64,000 bases of DNA, from contig CM067541.1 in assembly GCA_034509755.1 (NCBI GenBank), positions 58,043,556 to 58,107,555 of the forward strand. Direction: 5' to 3'. Of the stretch, positions 57,052-64,000 are shown piece after piece. The DNA comes from Anisodus tanguticus. Lineage: Eukaryota; Streptophyta; Magnoliopsida; Solanales; Solanaceae. The notes beneath the pieces are model-generated. The model did no database searches. It was not told where the DNA came from and was given only the letters and a program-made list of their open reading frames with translations. The translations under genes and the position numbers were made by a program. The stretch's first letter is position 1; the number at the start of each line of letters is the position of its first letter.

Positions 57052-60000
57052 TTGGAGCTCTTCGATTTTTGAGACTAATTTATATGTTTTTCTTTTTACC
57101 TGTCTTTGCTTGTGAGAATATTTTTCTGTATGCAGTATTCTTTAATCTTGCAATGAGTTGAACATATATCCCTGGACTTCGTTTATTATTGTTGGCCTTC
57201 ATTATTTGTTTCAGTTTATTCTGATTTTGTTTTTCCATATACACAAACTTAGCTGAATCAGTGCTGCTTTTATTTTAATGGCTCACAAGAAATTGGAATA
57301 TTTTCAATTTCAACTATAAAAAAATGTGTTTTCCAGCATCTTTTATGCAGCCTGTTTGGACATCAAGTATTATCCAATATCTGCAAACTAGTGGTTTGGT
57401 CATTAGTTTTTAAATTTTTTTGAAATTTTGGTGAAATATTTGTCTACTGGGGACCATTCCAAACTGAAATATAGATTTTCGTTCCATGAACTTTTTACTT
57501 TCTCAAACTTTGTTTAGTGAAGTTCATGTGTTCCAAAAATTGCCGTACTTCCAAATGCTTTCTTTCAACTTTTTAAGCAAGGGTAAGGGTAATCAATTTA
57601 GTTTATCAAACTAGAGTTGGAACAAAGTGTGGCCCTTGGCCTTGGATGACTATTATTACTTTGCCCTGCTAAAGTTAGTGGAATTTAAAATACGCAAAAT
57701 CACCAGATTTGGTACGAACTCTTCTTTGCCAAACTGGTAACTTATAACATGTCCTAAAGCAAACGAGGAAACACGACCATGAATGAATGCTAACAACCAC
57801 TTTAGCTGTGAAAAAGAGAGATTGATATTGAACGACAAGGACATCCTAACAAATGATCAAGTAGAAAGAACATCCCACTCCAAATGCCCTTCCAAGTTCT
57901 AACTACACTATCTTATCAGTTGTATTCTATCATTGCTTTTTTTTTTTTTTACCTGGTTGGTAAATCAATTGACCGTAAGTTTTGAATTTTGATCATCTAC
58001 TCAACCCCCCTCCTTTTCCACTATCTTTTGGTAAATCAAACTATCCTATGTATATCAAGTGTGGTTGATTTGACCGCACTTCTTGTTATCTCTTTGCATC
58101 CACCACTTAAAGTTACGGTCAACAACTCAGATCGAAAATGCTGAAAAGTGACTTTTCTCCGTATACACTCTGATTTCGAAGTTCAAATATGTTTTTCTTA
58201 ATTTAATTTGCTGGTTCTAGATCAATATAATAACAAGTAGTTCGTCTACCCGTACTTGCTCGATCATTCACAATTATTACTATAACAAGAAAGTTGCCCC
58301 TATTTCTAAAAGTGTTTATGCACTTCACAACTTCTATGTTATGGGATCTTCAAAAAATGAATTTAGCTGCCCTGGTTGATTCTTTAGTGTACTTTAGTAA
58401 GTGTATGAACGATCAGGTGGCCGAAATTTAAAGTGAATTTCATAGGATGCAAAATGGCTGTTGGGGAGACCAACTATTTGGTGATTCAGTTTGTAGTGTT
58501 AAGTCCTAACTATGTCCTACAAAAAGCCATCAAATTTGCGTCAGTGTCTATTCACCTCAATATGTCTAAACATTCTTTTCTTGATAAAGACTTCACTTCT
58601 TTTTTGCTTGTCATTTTCACTTTAATCTGTGAAGGCTCTAAGCTTTTCCGCCTTGTATGAAAACCATTATCAGAGTTTGGCACATGATTGTGACAATGAA
58701 GTAAAAAAGCACTTTGAAGGACTAATGAATAACAAGGTTATTCACATGTATGTCTTTGGGACTTTACCAGCACTTTTACAAAAACAATATTAGGCAACCA
58801 CTGACTTTTATGTTGACTTTATAAATAACTAATTCATTTTCAAATATAATTGAAAGACTTTAATCCGAAAAATGAAAAAAAAACGAACGTGAAAATATAT
58901 CTAATACTGATACGGAATTACCTATTTCAATTGCGTCAACCCCATCAAATGGATTGTTTGTCCAAGTAAAAGGGATGCTTTCGTTTTAATCAATTTGACA
59001 CATATATTGAATAATTATTTTATCAGTTCCTCTATCTTTCAAAAGTTTTCTGAATTACATATTTATATAAGTCGCGCCAGTTGTCATAAAAAATAGTTAA
59101 TGTGTGATACTTACTATCTTTTAACTTAAAAATCTTTTTAAATTTACATTTGTAGGCAACATGTTGAAATCTAGTGACTCGGTTCATATTGCATAGCTGG
59201 AACTTTTTTTGAATTACATATTTATATAAGTCATGCTTGTTGTCATAGAAAAATAGTGTATGTGTGATATCTTTTAGCTTAACTTTTTAAACCCACATTT
59301 TTAGGCACCATGTTGAAATATAGTGACTCGGTTCATATTGCAATTTGCTTGGACATTTGTTCAAATATAGCTGTACCCATTTTCAGTTACCAACAAGTCA
59401 ATTGCCAAATTGGTTTTGAGTTTGAAACGTGCAAGCAAAAATTTTCTCTTCTAAAGTATTTTTTTTTTCTCGTAGTCACAGTTCTTTCCATTTTCACTAA
59501 TCTAACTCATCTGCATATAAATCACAAACTTATCTCTACGTAAATATACTTTGTAAGGTAGCCAATTAAGTTTATCTTTTACTCCGTAGTAAGCAATGGT
59601 ATACTTTGTCAATGGGCACCGTCACACCTAGGAGCGGATTTACAATTAAATTTTTGAATTTAGCAAAACTCAATAGCTTTGACCAGACTCTGTATAAATA
59701 ATTTATTTAAAACTTATTAAATAAAAAAATTATAATTCAGAACACATTAAATTAAAATGTTAAATCCACCTCTGAGTCTCACCGACAAAGAAAGTCCTCA
59801 CAAAGAACTCTGCCTCAAATTTACGAAATATTTTCTTTATGTCAGCTGAGGGATTTTATTTTTGCTTTTTGATCTTCATGAAATAACTTACGAGAGTTTG
59901 CTTTTTATCTTTTTTCCGAACACGGTCTAACTAGTAATTTATGCTAGACTTTATTAGTAATGTGTAGCTAGGAGTGGCAAATCCAGATTCCAGAGTGTTA

Positions 60001-60269
60001 TATGTGGATTTACAGAAACTTAATAGCTTTTACTCAAATTTATATATGTATCAAGGAGTGTTACAACACTAGGCTTCAAACAAGCTCTTTGTAGTTTGTT
60101 CTCGTCAACAAATTTCACTAAAAAAATTAAAGTTTACCGATATTTGAACACTCCATAACATTTGTGTGAAAAATATTTCGACAAAGATGGATTCAAGATT
60201 TTGAATTAGTTGGTACGAATACTAATACATGACTCAATATTAGTATTTCAATATTTCTGCCTCAAATGT
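57052..60269. other. Gene-poor AT-rich spacer
   Basis: After the RPS8 3' UTR I see no gene on either strand for about 3 kb. It holds the tandem duplication at 59050-59341. A possible small MITE lies at about 59629-59777 (aggagcggatttac at the left, taaatccacctctga at the right). The open readings here are short and have no domains. Confidence 0.5.
59050..59341. repeat. Two tandem copies of a unit of about 130-160 bp
   Basis: Both copies begin gaattacatatttatataag (near 59052 and 59212) and end with tagtgactcggttcatattg (near 59171 and 59322). They differ by substitutions and small deletions, which indicates an old duplication. Confidence 0.75.
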
Positions 60270-60274
60270 GTTTT

Positions 60275-63200
60275 GCCAACGGGGCAGGGTGGGTCTCGGC
60301 GGGACGGGACCCGACAGGACAGGGGTAGGGCGGGATCGGGACTGGCGGGATCCGCCGATGTCCCGTCCCGTTCCCGGTCCTGTCGGAAAAGGGGACCAGT
60401 CTTATCGGGTCAGGTCGGGTCGGGGGCGGGGGGGATCGGGTTTTTCGAGTTGTTTTTTTTTTTTTGCACTTAATTTTAAAAAATAACATATATAAACACT
60501 TCAATAATTGAACAAGATAGTGTAATAAAAATATCACAAGGTTGTTTTTGTGCCTCTTATATTATTTAATAGAAATATGATTTTTTTGTACTACAATTTC
60601 AAAATTCCAACTTTGTGGTGTTGAAAGTTGCAAATAACATAGTACAATTACAATTTAAAAAATTACATATTTAAAAACTCCTTTTCTAGTTTCTTTATAA
60701 TGTCTAATGGTTCTTCAGTTGGAATTGAAAATTTGTTGGTCAAATTGCTCGACGTCGCTTCCACCTCCGTCGGATAAGATTTCGTTTTAGTTTTCGTCGT
60801 CTTCTTCGTTGTTTTCCGGTTGGCCGCACCTTCTACGCTCCGCTCATATCCAATCTTTGAATAATACTGCAATCTCCAAGCTGTCTCCCGCTAATGAGTG
60901 TATGTGCTCTCCTATTTGAAATCTTCCGGCAGAAAAAACGCTTTCAGACGTTGTTGATGACGCTTGCATGTTCAACACATCTCGGGCCATTTTTGATAGT
61001 GTAGGAAATGTCTTCTCATTCTCCCTCCAGTATTTCAGCAAGTCTTCACGTCATTCTTCATTGAGAACTGCTTGGTACAGTACAACACCCTGCAAAATAA
61101 AAACATCAAACTTGCTAATTTGATAAGTAGTGGTACCACCAAACATTCTATTTCTAAGGCTTTCACTACTAGCCGCAAAAACAACATGTCTTTTTTGAGG
61201 TTGTATTGAAGAAGAAGAAGAAGAAGATGGTATGGAAGCCGGTTGGTTGCTAGCACTTTCTTGTTGGTAATGCGTATATAGTTTTTTGCATTCTGCTAGA
61301 CAACACTTCTTCTTTAGTTTGTTCCTTAAGTGGTGGGTATTGCTATACAATCATAAATAGTTTCAATAAATGCTTTACAACAGTCTATTTTAATAGTCGG
61401 ATTTAATACAACACCAATAATATAAATAGTGGGATATGATAAACATTTTTTTAATATGTGCCTTATAGATGATTTTTCCATATATTCACTAAGTAATAAA
61501 AATATTAAAGCTATATAAAATAACATAGTTGAAATAGTAGGATAATATATACCGAAAAATTCTTTTGTTGCTTGAAATTTTTTCTCTAGAAATACAATAA
61601 GTTCTGAAATTTTTTCCCAATCGTTATCTACGACCATATCAGTTGGATTTCGATTATGGGCGTTAAAAAATAAAGTTATAGGTCTTTTATAATCATAAGC
61701 AACAAGTAGTTGTTCGTATAAAGAATTTCACATAATCGCTACTTCTTCGGGAATTTTTCTATAAGGTAGTCCACAATCGTGACAAGTTTTTTTATAATCT
61801 TTTTTTCGTTGTATTCTATTACTTCTAAAAATAAAGTTTATAGCAAATTGTATTTTATTAAGAATGTCTTCAAAAAGTGATAGACGATCATTTACAACTA
61901 AGTTATAAATATGACGCACACATTGTATATGAAAATGATTAGGAGAAGATGAAGTTAAAAGATCTTTTAAAAGTCTAATAACAGGCGTAATAGATACTTT
62001 GCCAGAAAAATGATATAATGAATAACGTAAATATTGTTGATATTCATGTGCAAATTTAAAAATATCTATCCTAACAGTTGATCTAGGAAAACCGTTAAAA
62101 GCAGGATTATACATATCTCTAATGTAATGAATAAATACAGGAGAGGAAAAAAATGAAAAAGGCAAACACTCCATCGCAACTAATTTTGCTATTGCTTCCC
62201 TATCTCTATGTTTATCGTATTTAGGGCCTACAATTCCCCCCATCATCGGGTTAATTTGACCTTGTACTTGGTCCGGGACAATATGTGAACCTTGTCCCGA
62301 CTGAGAGCGCATTGACGCACCCGACTTTGTAGCATCGTATTCATCTCACCTGGCTTTGTGAAGGTTTTGTACATGTCTCAATAAACCTCCAGTCCCACCC
62401 TGACCTTTTCCCGTTTTAAATTTATAAACATTTTTACAAATTTGACATCTAACTACTTGATTCTCTGGTCCTATAAAAAAACTCATGCAGCCGATTTTAA
62501 TTTTCGTTGTGTTGGGCCTCGTCTCATACCAGGGGGAATATGAGACGTTTCAGTTTCAGTCTGAGGTGCACTGGTGGGTGTGTCATCTAGATTAATTGGT
62601 GTGTCATCTAGATTAATTGGTGTGTCATCTAGATTATCTTCTAAATTAAAGTATGGCTGAGTTGCATAAAATATCTCATCGTCTAATGGTATACCATTAA
62701 AAAATTATGTTTCATCTATATTTGTGTAATCAATCAAATTATTCTGTCTAGGAATAAGATGACTAGAAGAAGTACCCCTGCCATTGTTACCCCTATTAGA
62801 AGAAGCACACTTACCTTTAAACATACCTCTTATTCCTTCCATTTTAATTATGCTAATAAATAATTAAAGATAATGAAATTAAGTGCATTAATTAAAATAA
62901 AGTAAAAATAATAATTTAAAGAAGGAACGACGCACGAGGTTGAAAATTAAAACTTTGCTCGATGGATGATCCTCAAGCTAGTTGCCAACTTCACTCCCAA
63001 TTTTTGAACATGATATAGTTATACGAATGAACAAATAAAATTTAATATTTAGTAGACAATGTAGACTTGTAGAGAGATAAATTGAGAGATTAGAGAGATT
63101 TGTGAGAAAGATGAAGAGAAAATGAGGTATTTATAGTTGAAAAAATTGGGTTAAAGTGTAAATATATTAACTTAGGGGTTAAAAATAAATATTAAGGGGT

Positions 63201-63448
63201 AGGGGGAGGCAAAAAATGGCCGTTGCACAACTTCCAAAATATAAAATGGCCGTTCTGCAACGGTTATTTTTTGCAAGGGGGATCAGGCTGGACCGGGCCG
63301 GGTCGGCGGGATCGGGACTGTATCGGGACGAGCCCAGGTCCCATCCTGAGTTTGAGTCCCGTTCCGGAATTTTTTTTTGCGGGACCGGGGCGGGGTTGGG
63401 GCAGGGTCTGGTCGGGACCGGGCCAACCCGGCCCACTGGCCAGCCATA
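60275..63448 (-). mobile_element. Second hAT transposon copy, inverted and more decayed
   Basis: The right terminus (ggcccactggccagccata at 63430-63448) matches the TIR of the element at 23.7 kb. The left terminus (gccaacggggcaggg at 60275) is diverged. GC-rich cgggtcggg/cgggac subterminal blocks occur at both ends. The interior encodes the same transposase on the minus strand. No clear 8-bp target duplication remains, so this copy is older or has a damaged end. Confidence 0.85.
60663..62842 (-). pseudogene. hAT transposase, second copy, broken
   Basis: The reading starts at 62842 (MEGIRGMFKGKC) and soon meets a stop. The BED finger near 62460-62340 reads CQICKNVYKFKTGKG then LLRHVQNLH. The main part lies at 62312-61728 (FIHYIRDMYNPAFNGFPRST, then a central domain with HFHIQCVRHIYNLVV). 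Later parts are split across frames at 61637-61326, 61350-61051, 61041-60844 (hAT dimerisation: PTLSKMARDVLNMQAS, SESVFSAGRFQIGEH) and 60872-60663. It shows in-frame sequence where the first copy is frameshifted, so the two have decayed independently. Confidence 0.88.
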
Positions 63449-64000
63449 GTTTTACTGCCAATTCAATTCATTCCTGATTTGTCCTTACGGGTACAATAAG
63501 AAAATCTTCTGAATTTTAAACTGAAAAAAGAAATAAATGGAATAAGAAAGCACACATGTTAGTATTTGTCTTATATTCAGCTGAGGAAAGTTATTTAGAC
63601 TAAGAACAAAACATCCAAGTCCTGCCTGGAAAATCTTCAGAAAATTACCTTAAAATAGTAATCTAAGCTTGAAAAAGGACATTGGAATTATTTGATATAG
63701 TTAAGAGAGTGAACACAGATCCAAATAACCTAATAATAGAGCACTAGATTGACAATATTGTGTGGCTGGGAACAAGTTTGTCGGCCTTAATATCTTGACG
63801 ATATATAATTAGCAAAACATTGTGTGATTTTATAACTTACTTTAACAATAGAAAACAAAAGAAGAATAAGAGAAAGAAGTTCATTTAGAAAGAATCTTTT
63901 TTATTAAAATAAGATAAGGCTGCAAAGCAGAAATATTTTTACCAACCTTCTTCCATCAAATGATTAATCTTTAATTTATCTTTTTCTATGGTATATTTCC
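63449..64000. other. Right-edge AT-rich spacer
   Basis: No gene or repeat is recognised in the last 550 bases. Confidence 0.5.

Overview
This is a nuclear plant chromosome window. Genes have many introns with GT-AG junctions, gaps are AT-rich, and transposons of several classes fill introns and spacers. The SINE types (a TS-like SINE and several SINEs with (TTG)n tails) and the closeness of the proteins to tomato/tobacco homologues point to Solanaceae. I cannot fix the genus from sequence alone.

Layout. 1-5290: decayed Ty3/gypsy element of the Athila/Tat type, minus strand, with a 5' LTR at 3754-5290; its far end is beyond or truncated near the left edge. 6309-7109 (+): the last four exons of the CHIP co-chaperone/U-box E3 ligase; its TPR exons are not in the window. 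7531-7818: composite SINE. 9206-12393 (-): small three-exon protein with a poly-His tract; its first intron holds a complete miniature LTR element (TRIM-like, 9876-11017). 15813-22652 (+): GTP cyclohydrolase I, two exons, with a 5.4-kb intron filled by a scrambled, partly palindromic Ty1/copia element. 23681-27223: a hAT transposon with a broken BED-type transposase and a perfect 8-bp target duplication. 27792-32334 (-): nine-exon P-loop GTPase-like protein with a C-terminal membrane anchor. 33528-41150 (-): MAK-like kinase of the CDKF;4 type; its introns hold a small hAT element, a SINE, and a piece of plastid DNA carrying trnG-GCC. 43396-44550 (+): PPR protein without introns. 45195-46635: dead duplicate of the 5' end of the next gene. 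48680-52807 (+): FKBP62/ROF1-type immunophilin, 13 exons. 54215-57051 (+): ribosomal protein eS8, with telo-box and site II promoter motifs. 60275-63448 (-): second, more decayed hAT copy, inverted relative to the first.

The host genes are unrelated housekeeping and regulatory genes (folate synthesis, translation, protein quality control, signalling) and do not form a cluster. CHIP and FKBP62 both belong to the Hsp90/Hsp70 co-chaperone network, but nothing in the sequence shows that their proximity matters. I found no CRISPR, operon or defence system. The unusual content is structural: nested and scrambled mobile elements, a recent partial gene duplication that can be ordered relative to a SINE insertion, a TRIM with intact target duplication, and a poorly known membrane-anchored GTPase-like gene.
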